Positions 26,672-35,847 are shown, counted from the first letter of the stretch. The stretch: 64,000 nucleotides of DNA from Wenyingzhuangia gilva (GCF_030519655.1 NZ_JAUMIT010000001.1:682001-746000); one strand, 5' to 3'. A program made the numbers and translations. The notes: generated from the sequence alone by a model not told the origin.

Positions 26672-27907
26672 TTACATTCTAGCCAGCCAGTAAATTGGAT
26701 TTTGTCTTTGTGTATCTTTCCAAATTTGGAATTTAAGCTCTGTATTACCTGTTACTTTATCCGTAAAAACAGTTCCCAAGGGTTGTTTTAAATTCACTTC
26801 CTGACCTTTACTTACATACACCTTATCTAAGTTATTATATAGAGAGATATAATTCCCATGTTGTATATACACAGCATAACGTCCACTAACAGATTGTATA
26901 GCAAGCACTTTCCCTTTAAACACAGCTCTTGCTGTTGCACTTTTCTTAGTTGTTATATGAATTCCTTTACTATCTATTTCAATTCCTTTTAAAGTTGGAT
27001 GAGGAATGACTCCATAATTTCTTGTTACAATTCCCTCTGCAACAGGCCAAGGCAATTTACCTCTATTTTCTTCAAAACGATTCGCCAATGCTTTTCCTTC
27101 TGGTGTTAATGCAAAGCCTGATGTTTTTGCATCAACATCTACTTTTGTTGTCGTCTTTTTTGTTGAGGCTCTAGAAGCTGCAATCGCTTCTCTAATCACA
27201 CGTTCAATTTCTTCTTCAAGCTTTTTTTCCTGAGCTTGTTTTCGCTTAATTTCTGCTAAATATAACTTTTCCTTAGCTTTTATTTTTTTCATCAAAGCCA
27301 CCTGAGCTTCTTTTTCAGATTTAATTTTATCGGCTTCTTGTTTGTTACTTCTGGCAAGTGCATCTTTTTGTTTTTTCTGAAAATGAAGTTCTCTTGTTAA
27401 TGCGGCAACTTTTTCTGTTTTGGCAACAATGGTATCTCCTTGTTTTCTTCTAAAATCTGCATATTGTTGCATGTAGCGAAAACGTTTGTAACCCTGAAAA
27501 AAATCTTCGGATGACAATAAAAACATCAATTTACTTTGTTCCGATTTGCTTTTGTATGATTTTAAAATCATTTCGGCATAATCTTCCTTTAAAACCTTTA
27601 ACTCTTTTTCAAGCGCTTTTACTTGCTTTTCGTTCTTTTTAATTTCTCCTTGTAAAAAATTAGCTTCGGCAGTAATAGCTTTGATTAAATCAGATCTTAC
27701 TTGAATTTTTTTATTCAAATCATTCAAATAACCCAATAAATTTTCTTCCTTTTTTTGATTTTGGAACAAGAGTTTATTCACCCTAGCAATTTCTTGCTGT
27801 AGTTCGGCACGTTTTTTTTCTAATTCTTTTTGTTTGGCTGTTTGGGAAAAAGAAACAGTAAACATTAAAAAAAATGCACAAAGTAATAGGAGTGATTTTT
27901 TACTCAT
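26672..27907 (-). CDS. EnvC-like murein hydrolase activator (degenerate LytM)
   Basis: The product has about 411 residues: a signal peptide (1-22), a long coiled coil (about 23-245) and a C-terminal LytM/M23 fold (about 295-410). The zinc-ligand motifs of active M23 peptidases are missing: the H-x3-D position reads IEIDSKGIHI, and the HxH position is replaced in SLYNNLDKV. As in E. coli EnvC, it more likely activates amidases during cell separation than cuts peptidoglycan itself. The ATG at 27907 overlaps the upstream lipoprotein stop by 8 bp. Confidence 0.85.
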   Translation of the reverse strand: MSKKSLLLLCAFFLMFTVSFSQTAKQKELEKKRAELQQEIARVNKLLFQNQKKEENLLGYLNDLNKKIQVRSDLIKAITAEANFLQGEIKKNEKQVKALEKELKVLKEDYAEMILKSYKSKSEQSKLMFLLSSEDFFQGYKRFRYMQQYADFRRKQGDTIVAKTEKVAALTRELHFQKKQKDALARSNKQEADKIKSEKEAQVALMKKIKAKEKLYLAEIKRKQAQEKKLEEEIERVIREAIAASRASTKKTTTKVDVDAKTSGFALTPEGKALANRFEENRGKLPWPVAEGIVTRNYGVIPHPTLKGIEIDSKGIHITTKKSATARAVFKGKVLAIQSVSGRYAVYIQHGNYISLYNNLDKVYVSKGQEVNLKQPLGTVFTDKVTGNTELKFQIWKDTQRQNPIYWLARM

Positions 27908-28709
27908 TGCTTTCACTATTTTCTTTAGGTTTTAAAATTACTGGCTTGTCACAATCTTTTGGAACTTTATAAGGAAAACTTAAATCCTCATTAAATTTTA
28001 CATCATTATATTTAATGGTAATAATAGATTCTTTTCCGTTATTTTTCCCTTTAATACTTAGTTCTTTTGGAAACAAAAAGCCATCAACATTTTGATAATT
28101 TTTATAATAGGTAGCAAATAAACTTTCCCCAAAAACTTGTTCTATCACCTGAGATTTTGTTTTAAAAGTTAAAGGATAAATAGCAGCTTCTATGTAATAA
28201 TTTTTATTTCCACTGTCGTAAAGAAAGTAAGAGCGATCACTAATATCCATCTTAAAACGATTTTTCTCGATGTTTAATATCAAATCTCCTACAAATAATT
28301 TTTCAAGTACAGCATAAGAAACATCTACTCCAATTAATTGCTTGATAAAATCAAAAGAGCCATCAAAATAAGTTTTATCAAATTTATTATAATAATGAAC
28401 ACTGTCTTTTTCTATCAACATTTTAACTACTGGAATTCCTAAAAAATCTCCGCTAATCCAAATTTTTTCTCCTTTGGAAATTCTAAAATTTAGTCCTAGT
28501 TTTTGAGAAGAATTTCCAATTTTGTAAGACATTTTAGCATCTATCTTTACTGTATTGAAATCTGCCTCTTTAAAAGAGTTGGCTTTGTATTCTTTTACCA
28601 GTTTTGAGTACCTAAGATGAGGAATTTCAACATCTGGAGCAACACTCTTTTTAGCACCACAAGAAACCATAAAAAACAGCATGATAACTGCTAACAACCT
28701 AAATTGCAT
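27900..28709 (-). CDS. DUF4292 lipoprotein, LolA/LolB-like fold
   Basis: From the ATG at 28709 the protein has about 269 residues with a lipobox MVSC at Cys17. The rest resembles DUF4292, an outer-envelope lipoprotein family with a predicted lipoprotein-carrier-like half barrel. Fifteen extra N-terminal codons up to 28754 are possible, but they would bury the signal peptide. It overlaps the EnvC-like gene by 8 bp. A joint role in envelope assembly is inferred from that coupling. Confidence 0.78.
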   Translation of the reverse strand: MQFRLLAVIMLFFMVSCGAKKSVAPDVEIPHLRYSKLVKEYKANSFKEADFNTVKIDAKMSYKIGNSSQKLGLNFRISKGEKIWISGDFLGIPVVKMLIEKDSVHYYNKFDKTYFDGSFDFIKQLIGVDVSYAVLEKLFVGDLILNIEKNRFKMDISDRSYFLYDSGNKNYYIEAAIYPLTFKTKSQVIEQVFGESLFATYYKNYQNVDGFLFPKELSIKGKNNGKESIITIKYNDVKFNEDLSFPYKVPKDCDKPVILKPKENSESNE

Positions 28710-28758
28710 ATACCTAAATTTTGATGCAATATACAATTTATTACTAGGAATCACAGTA

Positions 28759-30441
28759 TCAAATCCCTTTAGGAATGGCTTGAATTAGTGCTTTTGTATA
28801 CGCTTTTTGTGGTTGGTTATAAATGACATCAGCATCTCCTATTTCCTCTATTTTTCCTTGATTTAATACAATTAATTGATCTGACATAAATTTAACGATG
28901 GACAAATCATGAGAAATAAAAAGGTAGGTAAACTCAAATTCCTTTTTTAATTTGTTCAACAAATTCAACACCTGAGCTTGAACCGAAACATCTAAAGCCG
29001 ATACCGATTCATCACAAATAATTAATTTAGGTTGCAAAGCCAACGCTCTGGCAATTCCAATTCTTTGCCTTTGTCCCCCCGAAAACTCATGAGGATACCT
29101 ATTGTAATGTTCTTTTTCTAGGCCTACTTTTTCTAACAATTGATAAATATATTTTTTTCTTTCTTGGTTTGATTCCAAAACACGATGTCTAACCATAGGC
29201 TCCAAAATAGCTTCTCCAACTTTCATACTTGGGTTTAAAGAAGAATATGGATCTTGAAAAATTAACTGAATTTCTTGTCTGTATTTTTTTCTTTCGGAAT
29301 GACTAAGGGTTAATAAGTTTACACCTTGGTACCAAATTTCTCCTGCCGTTGCTTTTTCTAATCCTAGAATGGTTCTTCCAATGGTAGATTTTCCACTTCC
29401 TGACTCACCTACCAAACCAACCGTTTCTCCTTCGTAAACCTTAAAAGAAACATCATCTACACCTTTAACCACATTCGGTTTTTGAAACCAATTGTTTTTT
29501 GAAGTATAGTAGGTTTTTAAATTTTTAACTTCTAACAAAGGTTGTTTGTTATACAATTGCTGATGAAATTCGTTTCTTTCAACTGTACTATATACTTCTT
29601 CCGTAAAATCATCTTGTAAATAACTTATCACCGATGGCAACTGTTTTAACCTAATATTTAATTTAGGTTTTGCATTGATTAATGCTTTGGTATAAATTTC
29701 TTGCGGATGCAAAAACACATTTTCTACCGTTCCTTGCTCAACAATTTTTCCTTTTTGCATCACAATTACTCGTTGAGCTATTTCGGCAATCAAAGCCAAA
29801 TCGTGGGTAATAAACAAAATACTCATCCCTGTTTCTTGTTGTAATTCTTTTAACAACAAAACAATTTCATCTTGCACCCTAACATCCAAGGCAGTTGTAG
29901 GTTCATCGGCAATTAGCAATTTAGGTTTACAAGCAATGGCCATGGCAATCATCACTCTTTGTTTTTGACCACCTGACAACTCATGCGGATATTGAGTCAT
30001 CATTTTTTTGGCCCTAGGAAGTTTTACTTTCTCAAACAATTCCATCACAGCTTGGTCTATTTCTTTATTAGACAAATCTGTATGCAAATCCAACACCTCA
30101 GCAACTTGTTCTCCACAGGTCAAACTCGGATTTAAAGAAGTCATGGGTTCTTGAAAAATCATACTGATTTCTTTCCCTACAATTTTTCTAAGTTCATTAG
30201 GTTCCAAATCTGTTAACGAAACATCCTTATACAAAATACGACCCGTAACTTTTGAAATGTTTTTAGGCAACAAGCCCATCATAGCCATAGAAGTCACCGA
30301 TTTTCCACTACCAGATTCTCCAACAACTCCCACAATTTGATTGGGCATAATTTCAAAACTCACATCGTGAACCACCTTGTTCTCTATCTGTTGATTTTGA
30401 AAGGAAATGTTTAAATTTTGTACACTAAGTATTGGTTTCAT
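28759..30441 (-). CDS. Fused peptide/nickel-type ABC transporter ATPase (DppD-DppF)
   Basis: This 560-residue protein carries two complete ATPase domains. Both have GESGSGKS Walker A motifs (near residues 39 and 345), signature motifs LSGGQKQR and FSGGQRQR, and Walker B/H-loop regions. Both show the QEPMTSLNP/QDPYSSLNP Q-loop form of the Dpp/Opp family. Such fusions (as in YejF) pair with permeases and a binding protein; none is adjacent, so the partners lie elsewhere. A TAnnTTTG box precedes the ATG. Confidence 0.93.
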   Translation of the reverse strand: MKPILSVQNLNISFQNQQIENKVVHDVSFEIMPNQIVGVVGESGSGKSVTSMAMMGLLPKNISKVTGRILYKDVSLTDLEPNELRKIVGKEISMIFQEPMTSLNPSLTCGEQVAEVLDLHTDLSNKEIDQAVMELFEKVKLPRAKKMMTQYPHELSGGQKQRVMIAMAIACKPKLLIADEPTTALDVRVQDEIVLLLKELQQETGMSILFITHDLALIAEIAQRVIVMQKGKIVEQGTVENVFLHPQEIYTKALINAKPKLNIRLKQLPSVISYLQDDFTEEVYSTVERNEFHQQLYNKQPLLEVKNLKTYYTSKNNWFQKPNVVKGVDDVSFKVYEGETVGLVGESGSGKSTIGRTILGLEKATAGEIWYQGVNLLTLSHSERKKYRQEIQLIFQDPYSSLNPSMKVGEAILEPMVRHRVLESNQERKKYIYQLLEKVGLEKEHYNRYPHEFSGGQRQRIGIARALALQPKLIICDESVSALDVSVQAQVLNLLNKLKKEFEFTYLFISHDLSIVKFMSDQLIVLNQGKIEEIGDADVIYNQPQKAYTKALIQAIPKGI

Positions 30442-30470
30442 TTTAATGTGGAATTGAATTTTAAAATTAA

Positions 30471-30478
30471 CAAAACTA
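30471..30478 (-). promoter_or_regulatory. Promoter of the ABC ATPase unit, -7 box
   Basis: The minus-strand octamer TAGTTTTG matches TAnnTTTG, 29 nt upstream of the ATG at 30441. It may also drive the DUF4292 and EnvC-like genes downstream. Confidence 0.45.
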
Positions 30479-30547
30479 TGTTGATATTAGGTTGGTTTGA
30501 AACTTAAAGTTGAACATTCTGGCTTACATTTCTAGTTTTGAAAAAAT

Positions 30548-30570
30548 TACTGAGTATAGAATGCTCAGTA
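30548..30570. promoter_or_regulatory. Inverted repeat upstream of the glucosaminidase gene
   Basis: Seven-base arms TACTGAG and CTCAGTA flank a 9-bp spacer. The repeat ends 18 bp before the -7 box at 30589 and so covers the expected -33 region. It is a candidate operator; no regulator is known. Confidence 0.4.
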
Positions 30571-30588
30571 CTATTTACTTTATTTGTA

Positions 30589-30596
30589 TATATTTG
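30589..30596 (+). promoter_or_regulatory. Glucosaminidase promoter, -7 box
   Basis: TATATTTG matches TAnnTTTG, 24 nt upstream of the ATG at 30621. Confidence 0.5.
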
Positions 30597-30620
30597 ATTT
30601 ATTAGTCCTTTAAATTTTAT

Positions 30621-31490
30621 ATGAATAAAACAAATAAATATTTTTTCATTTTTGGAGCGCTTACTCTGTTTTACTTTTTCTGTTTGAATATTACAACTAA
30701 ACAAAAGGAAAAGATTGCATTACCTAAGCCTAAAGCTCCTGTTGAAATTAAAAAGGAAACAAAACCTTTAAAAAAATCAGCTACCGGGTACAGATACCGA
30801 AAATATGGTCATGTTGCTAAACTTTACCAACGTTTGGCATTACCTGTAACGGAATTATGTATTAAACACAAAGTACCACCAGGAGCAGTATTAAGTATAA
30901 TTTCTTTAGAATCGGGTTGGGGACAAGGATATATTGGAAGAATTACTGGAAACTTTTTAAGCTTGAATGCTTTTGGTAACGATGCTGAATTGCCTGCCTT
31001 AAAAATGCCCAAAGACATTACCACCCAAACTACCATTTTAGACAAACGAAAATTGGCTAAAATTCCCAAAGCCAATATTATTTGGGAAAACAGACCTCCT
31101 TCTTTAAAAAAAGATTATCGCCCAGATAGCATTGCAGGAACCACCACTCATTTAGATTTTTTAATCAATCATCCAGATGAAATGACCAAGGCGAATCTTA
31201 AAAACGTAGAAGATTTTGTAAGTAGATTTATTTCTCACACCAGTAGTATTAAAGCTTATAATGAAGCAAGAACTTTGTTAGATGAACAAGTAACAGCACA
31301 TGGAATTGAGATTTTATTTGATGCCAAACTAAATGAAAAATTCATCTACACCATTGGGGGTAGACCCAACTCTTTTAATTTTAGAGAAACTTGGCCTAAA
31401 AAAGTGATGAACATCTATAAAAACACAGGAATTAACAAGCTAACCAAAGATTTATACCTCAATAAAAAAACTTTTGAACAGGCTTGGTAA
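30621..31490 (+). CDS. Exported glucosaminidase-domain protein
   Basis: The 289-residue product has one N-terminal membrane or signal segment (about 6-24), a Lys-rich linker (30-60), and a glucosaminidase (GH73-type) domain from about 75 to 225. That domain includes VLSIISLESGWGQGYIG, with the likely catalytic Glu, and a downstream tyrosine-containing KAYNEARTLL segment. It probably cleaves peptidoglycan glycan strands from a membrane-anchored position. The inverted repeat over its promoter suggests regulated expression. Confidence 0.8.
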   Translation: MNKTNKYFFIFGALTLFYFFCLNITTKQKEKIALPKPKAPVEIKKETKPLKKSATGYRYRKYGHVAKLYQRLALPVTELCIKHKVPPGAVLSIISLESGWGQGYIGRITGNFLSLNAFGNDAELPALKMPKDITTQTTILDKRKLAKIPKANIIWENRPPSLKKDYRPDSIAGTTTHLDFLINHPDEMTKANLKNVEDFVSRFISHTSSIKAYNEARTLLDEQVTAHGIEILFDAKLNEKFIYTIGGRPNSFNFRETWPKKVMNIYKNTGINKLTKDLYLNKKTFEQAW

Positions 31491-31604
31491 CATTCGTTCT
31501 AGGTTTTAGATTTAAAATTATTCTCATAACCGTAAGAATTCAATAGAAATTCACACACCTATAACAAACAACTTATAACCGATTAAACTCTCGATTTAAA
31601 CACC

Positions 31605-31612
31605 TACTTTTG
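31605..31612 (+). promoter_or_regulatory. ABC-F gene promoter, -7 box
   Basis: TACTTTTG matches TAnnTTTG, 16 nt upstream of the GTG start at 31629. Confidence 0.55.
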
Positions 31613-31628
31613 CACAAAATATTTTTGT

Positions 31629-33494
31629 GTGAATTATTTATCTATAGAAAACGTTTCCAAGGCTTTTGGAGAACGTGTATTGTTTGAAAACTTATCATTT
31701 GGAATTAACAAAGACCAAAAAATTGCCTTTGTAGCCAAAAATGGAACGGGTAAAACACGCTTGTTAGAAATTATTGCGGGAAATGATGTTCCTGATACTG
31801 GACAAGTAGTGACTCGTAAAGATTTACATGTTTCTTATCTTTCACAGGAAGATGCTTTTGATGAAAATCAAACAGTAGAGGAAGTTATTTTTGACTCTGA
31901 TAGCAAAGTCTTAAAAATTGTTCAGGAGTACGAAAAGGCCATTGAAAATCCAGAGGATGCAGAAAGATATCAACTTGCGTTTGACATGATGGATCAATAC
32001 AACGCTTGGGATTTCGAAACACAATACAAACAAATTTTAACCAAATTAAAATTAGACAACTTACAATTAAAAGTAAGTGGACTTTCTGGGGGGCAACGTA
32101 AACGTTTAGCATTGGCTACCGTTTTAATTAGCAAACCAGATTTATTAATTTTAGATGAGCCTACCAACCATTTAGATTTAGAAATGATTGAATGGCTTGA
32201 AGATTTTTTTGCCAAAGAAAAAATCACCTTATTTATGGTTACTCACGATCGTTACTTTTTAGAGCGTGTGTGTAATGAAATTATAGAAATGGACAACGGA
32301 CAGTTGTACAGCTACAAAGGAAACTATTCTTACTATTTAGAAAAAAAAGAAGAACGTATTGAGCTAGAACAAACTGTACAAGCCAAAGCCAAAAACTTGT
32401 TTAAAAAAGAATTAGATTGGATGAGACGTCAGCCAAAAGCACGTACCACCAAATCTAAATCTAGAATTGATGACTTTTTTGTGATTAAAGAAAAAGCAAG
32501 AGCCAGACGTGCAGAACACAAAGTTCAATTAGAAATAAACATGGAACGTTTAGGAAACAAAATTGTGGAATTTCACAAAGTTTCTAAAGCTTGGGAAAAC
32601 ATGGTGATGTTAGACCAGTTTGATTATAATTTTGGTCGTGGAGAACGTATTGGAATTATTGGAAAAAACGGAACTGGAAAATCATCTTTCTTAAATGTTT
32701 TAACAGGAAATACTCCTGTTGATAGTGGAAAAGTTGTGGTGGGAGAAACCATTAAATTTGGATATTATCATCAGTCTGGAATTCAAGTAAAAGAAGGACA
32801 AAAAGTTATTGAAGTGATTAAAGAATTTGGGGAATTTATTCCATTAGCCAAAGGACATAAAATATCAGCAAGTCAATTGTTAGAGCGTTTCTTATTTGAT
32901 AAAAAGAAACAATACGATTTTGTAGAAAAATTAAGTGGAGGAGAACGTAAACGTTTGTATTTATGTACCGTTTTAATTCAGAATCCTAACTTTTTAATTT
33001 TAGATGAGCCCACCAACGATTTAGATATTGTAACGCTAAACGTGTTAGAAAGCTTTATGTTAGATTATCCTGGAAACTTAGTTGTGGTCTCTCACGACCG
33101 TTATTTTATGGATAAGATTGTAGATTCTTTATTTGTGTTTAGAGGAAATGGAGTGATTGAAAACTTCCCTGGAAACTATTCAGATTTTAGAGCTTACGAA
33201 AATTCTGACAATCAAGAAGAGCAAGAAATTGTTCCTACCAAAATAGAAACGGTTAAAGAGAAGCAAAAAACGCCTGCTAAATTAAGTTATGCAGAAAACA
33301 AAGAATACATCAACCTTGAAAGCGATATTGCTAAACTAAACAGAAAAAAAGAAGCCATTGAAGCTGAGTTTGCTGAAGGGAAAATAGAAGGTGATGCCAT
33401 TGACAAAAAATCAATTGAGCTTCAGAAAATTATTGATGACATAGAATTTAAAGAAATGCGTTGGTTTGAATTGAGTGAAAAACTGGAAGGATAA
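31629..33494 (+). CDS. ABC-F family ribosome-associated ATPase (Uup/YdiF-like)
   Basis: This 621-residue soluble protein has two ABC domains with Walker A AKNGTGKT (near 36) and GKNGTGKS (near 350). The signature motifs are LSGGQRKR and LSGGERKR. A basic interdomain linker (about 230-310) and a C-terminal coiled coil (about 550-620) are also present. There is no membrane segment, so it is not a transporter. ABC-F proteins act on the ribosomal E site to resolve stalled or drug-bound ribosomes; the tailed form resembles Uup. The start is GTG. Confidence 0.93.
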   Translation: MNYLSIENVSKAFGERVLFENLSFGINKDQKIAFVAKNGTGKTRLLEIIAGNDVPDTGQVVTRKDLHVSYLSQEDAFDENQTVEEVIFDSDSKVLKIVQEYEKAIENPEDAERYQLAFDMMDQYNAWDFETQYKQILTKLKLDNLQLKVSGLSGGQRKRLALATVLISKPDLLILDEPTNHLDLEMIEWLEDFFAKEKITLFMVTHDRYFLERVCNEIIEMDNGQLYSYKGNYSYYLEKKEERIELEQTVQAKAKNLFKKELDWMRRQPKARTTKSKSRIDDFFVIKEKARARRAEHKVQLEINMERLGNKIVEFHKVSKAWENMVMLDQFDYNFGRGERIGIIGKNGTGKSSFLNVLTGNTPVDSGKVVVGETIKFGYYHQSGIQVKEGQKVIEVIKEFGEFIPLAKGHKISASQLLERFLFDKKKQYDFVEKLSGGERKRLYLCTVLIQNPNFLILDEPTNDLDIVTLNVLESFMLDYPGNLVVVSHDRYFMDKIVDSLFVFRGNGVIENFPGNYSDFRAYENSDNQEEQEIVPTKIETVKEKQKTPAKLSYAENKEYINLESDIAKLNRKKEAIEAEFAEGKIEGDAIDKKSIELQKIIDDIEFKEMRWFELSEKLEG

Positions 33495-33517
33495 ATCTAA
33501 ATTTTAAACATATTGCA

Positions 33518-33640
33518 TCTCGACTCCGCTCGATGATCTTATCAAGACAAAAAATTCGCTTCCAACATTTTGGAACACTCGATGACATTTTAGAAAAACC
33601 TATATCCATAGTAATATTAGGTGTTCGAGCGTGGTCGAGA
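33518..33640. repeat. Long-spaced inverted repeat, REP-like
   Basis: An 18-bp arm at 33518-33535 (TCTCGACTCCGCTCGATG) is matched at 14 of 18 positions by the reverse complement of 33623-33640. The arms are GC-richer than the surroundings and lie 87 bp apart; a partial copy (CTCGATGA) sits near 33578. Similar TCTCGAC-CGCTCGA elements recur between genes in related genomes to my knowledge. It lies between convergent genes. Confidence 0.6.
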
Positions 33641-33677
33641 ACTATTATTTTAGACAATATTCAATAAATTACAACAT

Positions 33678-33719
33678 AAAAAACCCCAAACAGAGAGTTC
33701 AGTTTGGGGTTTTGTTTTT
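33678..33719. terminator. Terminator between ABC-F and Nfu genes
   Basis: An 11-bp stem (33681-33691 with 33702-33712) and a 10-base loop are flanked by A-rich and T-rich tracts. It suits both convergent units. Confidence 0.75.
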
Positions 33720-33736
33720 ATATAAAATGTAGCTTT

Positions 33737-33973
33737 TTAGCTAACATCAATTACTTCTTGAATTTGAGGAGCATGTTTTTTAATGGTCGCTTCTACTCCG
33801 TTTTTTAACGTCATTTGATTTACGTTACATCCTACACAAGCCCCTTCCAATTTCACTTTTACAATGTTATCATCAATAGAAATTAAAGAGATATTTCCAC
33901 CATCAGACTCTAAAAATGGACGAATTTCATCCAAAGCTTTTTCTACATTTATTTGTAACTCTTCTGCGTTCAT
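33737..33973 (-). CDS. Nfu-type Fe-S scaffold domain protein
   Basis: This 78-residue protein is a stand-alone NifU C-terminal (Nfu) domain with the CxxC cluster-binding motif in EGACVGCNVNQMTLK (near residues 46-49). Nfu proteins carry 4Fe-4S clusters to target apoproteins. The gene lies 39 bp downstream of an Mrp/ApbC ATPase, another Fe-S carrier family, and is probably in the same transcript. Confidence 0.9.
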   Translation of the reverse strand: MNAEELQINVEKALDEIRPFLESDGGNISLISIDDNIVKVKLEGACVGCNVNQMTLKNGVEATIKKHAPQIQEVIDVS

Positions 33974-34012
33974 TTTTTCAATATATATTTTACTTTGCTA
34001 AAAATAACATTA

Positions 34013-35149
34013 TTATTTGGTTGAACAACCACTCATGTTGGTAATTTTTACCGCTTCTGTTGGAGGCAAGTCTGTATTTCGTTTTACCAACTCTCCTGCC
34101 ATGTTCTTGGTAATTTCTTTAAAAGCCAATTCTTGAGGGGTTCCTTCTTGTAAAGCTACTGGGTGACCGTAATCTCCTGATTCACGAATACTTTGCACCA
34201 AAGGAATTTCTCCCAAGAAAGCTGTCTCTAAATCTTGTGCCAAGTGTTTTGCCCCATCTTGACCAAAAATATAGTATTTATTTTCTGGCAATTCAGCAGG
34301 TGTAAAATAACTCATGTTTTCTACAATTCCCAACACTGGTACATTAATATTTTTTTGCTGGAACATGGCTACCCCTTTTTTAGCATCGGCCAAGGCTATA
34401 TTTTGCGGTGTACTTACCACTACTGCCCCAGTAATAGGTAATGCTTGTACAATAGACAAGTGAATATCTCCTGTTCCGGGAGGTAAATCAATTAATAAAA
34501 AGTCTAATTCTCCCCAATCTGCATCAAAAATCATTTGATTTAATGCTTTAGAAGCCATAGGACCTCTCCAAATTACGGCTTCGTTAGGATTGGTAAAAAA
34601 ACCTAAAGACAATAATTTGATTCCGTAATTTTCAACAGGTTTCATTTTAGAACGACCATCTACATTTACAGAAATAGGTTTTGCTTTGGCAACATCAAAC
34701 ATAATGTGCATTGATGGACCGTACACATCGGCATCTAACACTCCTACTTTAAATCCCATTTTTTGCAAAGAAACCGCCATGTTAGCCGTTACGGTAGATT
34801 TTCCTACCCCTCCTTTACCAGAAGCTACAGCAATAATATTTTGAATTCCAGGGATTTTTTCTCCTTTAATTAAATTTGGATTTGCTTTAGGCTCTTCCTT
34901 TTTTATTGCTACTGACAAATTTACTTTTACCTTAGCTAATGAAAACTGAGCGACAATCGCTTTTTCAATTTCCGTCTCCGTTTTCTTTTTAGCTTGTAAA
35001 GTAGGATTGCTAATTTGTACATCAATCACCACCTCATCTCCAAAAATATTGATGTTGGTTACATTTTTATTTTCTATCAAACTTTTTCCTTCACCAGGTG
35101 CTGTTATCGTCTCTAAAATTGCTGTTATATCAGATTTTGTAATACTCAT
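34013..35149 (-). CDS. Mrp/ApbC-family P-loop ATPase (Fe-S carrier type)
   Basis: The 378-residue protein has an N-terminal MIP18/DUF59 domain (about 1-85) and a Mrp ATPase with the deviant Walker A ASGKGGVGKS near 110 and IDLPPGTGD near 210. The CxxC that holds the bridging cluster in many Mrp/Nbp35 proteins, expected after ENMSYF, is absent; the region reads TPAELPENKYYIFG. A lone cysteine remains in the C-terminal tail (SGCSTK). It probably acts with the adjacent Nfu protein, which keeps its CxxC. Confidence 0.9.
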   Translation of the reverse strand: MSITKSDITAILETITAPGEGKSLIENKNVTNINIFGDEVVIDVQISNPTLQAKKKTETEIEKAIVAQFSLAKVKVNLSVAIKKEEPKANPNLIKGEKIPGIQNIIAVASGKGGVGKSTVTANMAVSLQKMGFKVGVLDADVYGPSMHIMFDVAKAKPISVNVDGRSKMKPVENYGIKLLSLGFFTNPNEAVIWRGPMASKALNQMIFDADWGELDFLLIDLPPGTGDIHLSIVQALPITGAVVVSTPQNIALADAKKGVAMFQQKNINVPVLGIVENMSYFTPAELPENKYYIFGQDGAKHLAQDLETAFLGEIPLVQSIRESGDYGHPVALQEGTPQELAFKEITKNMAGELVKRNTDLPPTEAVKITNMSGCSTK

Positions 35150-35172
35150 TTTAGTGTATTTAAATTCAGTTG

Positions 35173-35180
35173 CAAAGATA
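35173..35180 (-). promoter_or_regulatory. mrp-nfu promoter, -7 box
   Basis: The minus-strand octamer TATCTTTG matches TAnnTTTG, 23 nt upstream of the ATG at 35149. Confidence 0.5.
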
Positions 35181-35316
35181 CGTTATTCCGCAGAAATGTT
35201 TCTATTTACACATCTATAGTCTTCCCTAAATTAAAATCTTACACATATTTGCACTTGTTGTTAGCTAAAGCGCTTTTTTCTTCCTAATTTTCAGATTCAA
35301 TTTTACAACTAACTAT

Positions 35317-35847
35317 ATGGATGTAGACAATTTGGTTCAAAAATTTCAAGAAGAAAAAGATGTACTTGCGTATGAAAAACTCTACGAAATGTATAACAAA
35401 AGCATGCTTGGAGTGATCAACAATATTATTAGAGATGAAGACCTTTCCAAAGATATTTTACAAGAAGTTTTCTTAAAAGTTTGGGATAACATAGAAAGTT
35501 ACACCCCTAAAAAAGGTAGGTTTTTTACATGGCTGCTAAACATTTCTAGAAATGCAGCCATCGATAAAACAAGGTCTAAAGATTATCGCATCCACAAACA
35601 AAACCAAAGCTTAGATATTTTCGTAAATATATCAGAACAAGAGGAAAAAGAAGTAAGTGATGAGGAAAAATCATTATTTGCTAAAATTCAAAAAATGTCT
35701 GAAAAGTGTAGAAAAGTAATCGATTTAATCTTTTATAAAGGATATACTCAAAGAGAAACATCAGAAGAATTAGACATTCCTTTAGGTACGGTAAAAACAA
35801 GAAGCCGTAGTTGTTTGGAAAATTTAAGATTGAGTATAAATAGATAG
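35317..35847 (+). CDS. ECF-type RNA polymerase sigma factor
   Basis: This 176-residue sigma-70 family factor has region 2 (about 20-90; ILQEVFLKVWDNIESYTPKKG) and region 4 (about 120-175; IDLIFYKGYTQRETSEELDIPLGTVKTR), with no region 1.1 or 3, as expected for an ECF factor. The gene 4 bp downstream encodes a membrane anti-sigma factor with an RskA-like C-terminal domain, so the pair resembles SigK/RskA. A candidate regulon is the DUF4331-TonB operon 6 kb away (inference). Confidence 0.9.
   Translation: MDVDNLVQKFQEEKDVLAYEKLYEMYNKSMLGVINNIIRDEDLSKDILQEVFLKVWDNIESYTPKKGRFFTWLLNISRNAAIDKTRSKDYRIHKQNQSLDIFVNISEQEEKEVSDEEKSLFAKIQKMSEKCRKVIDLIFYKGYTQRETSEELDIPLGTVKTRSRSCLENLRLSINR

Noticed and set aside
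28759-30441. Complete peptide ABC transporter operon
   Set aside because: Only the fused ATPase is present; no permease or binding-protein gene adjoins it.
33448-33657. Short minus-strand open frame over the inverted repeat
   Set aside because: It overlaps the end of the ABC-F gene and the repeat arms, and shows no protein-like motif.
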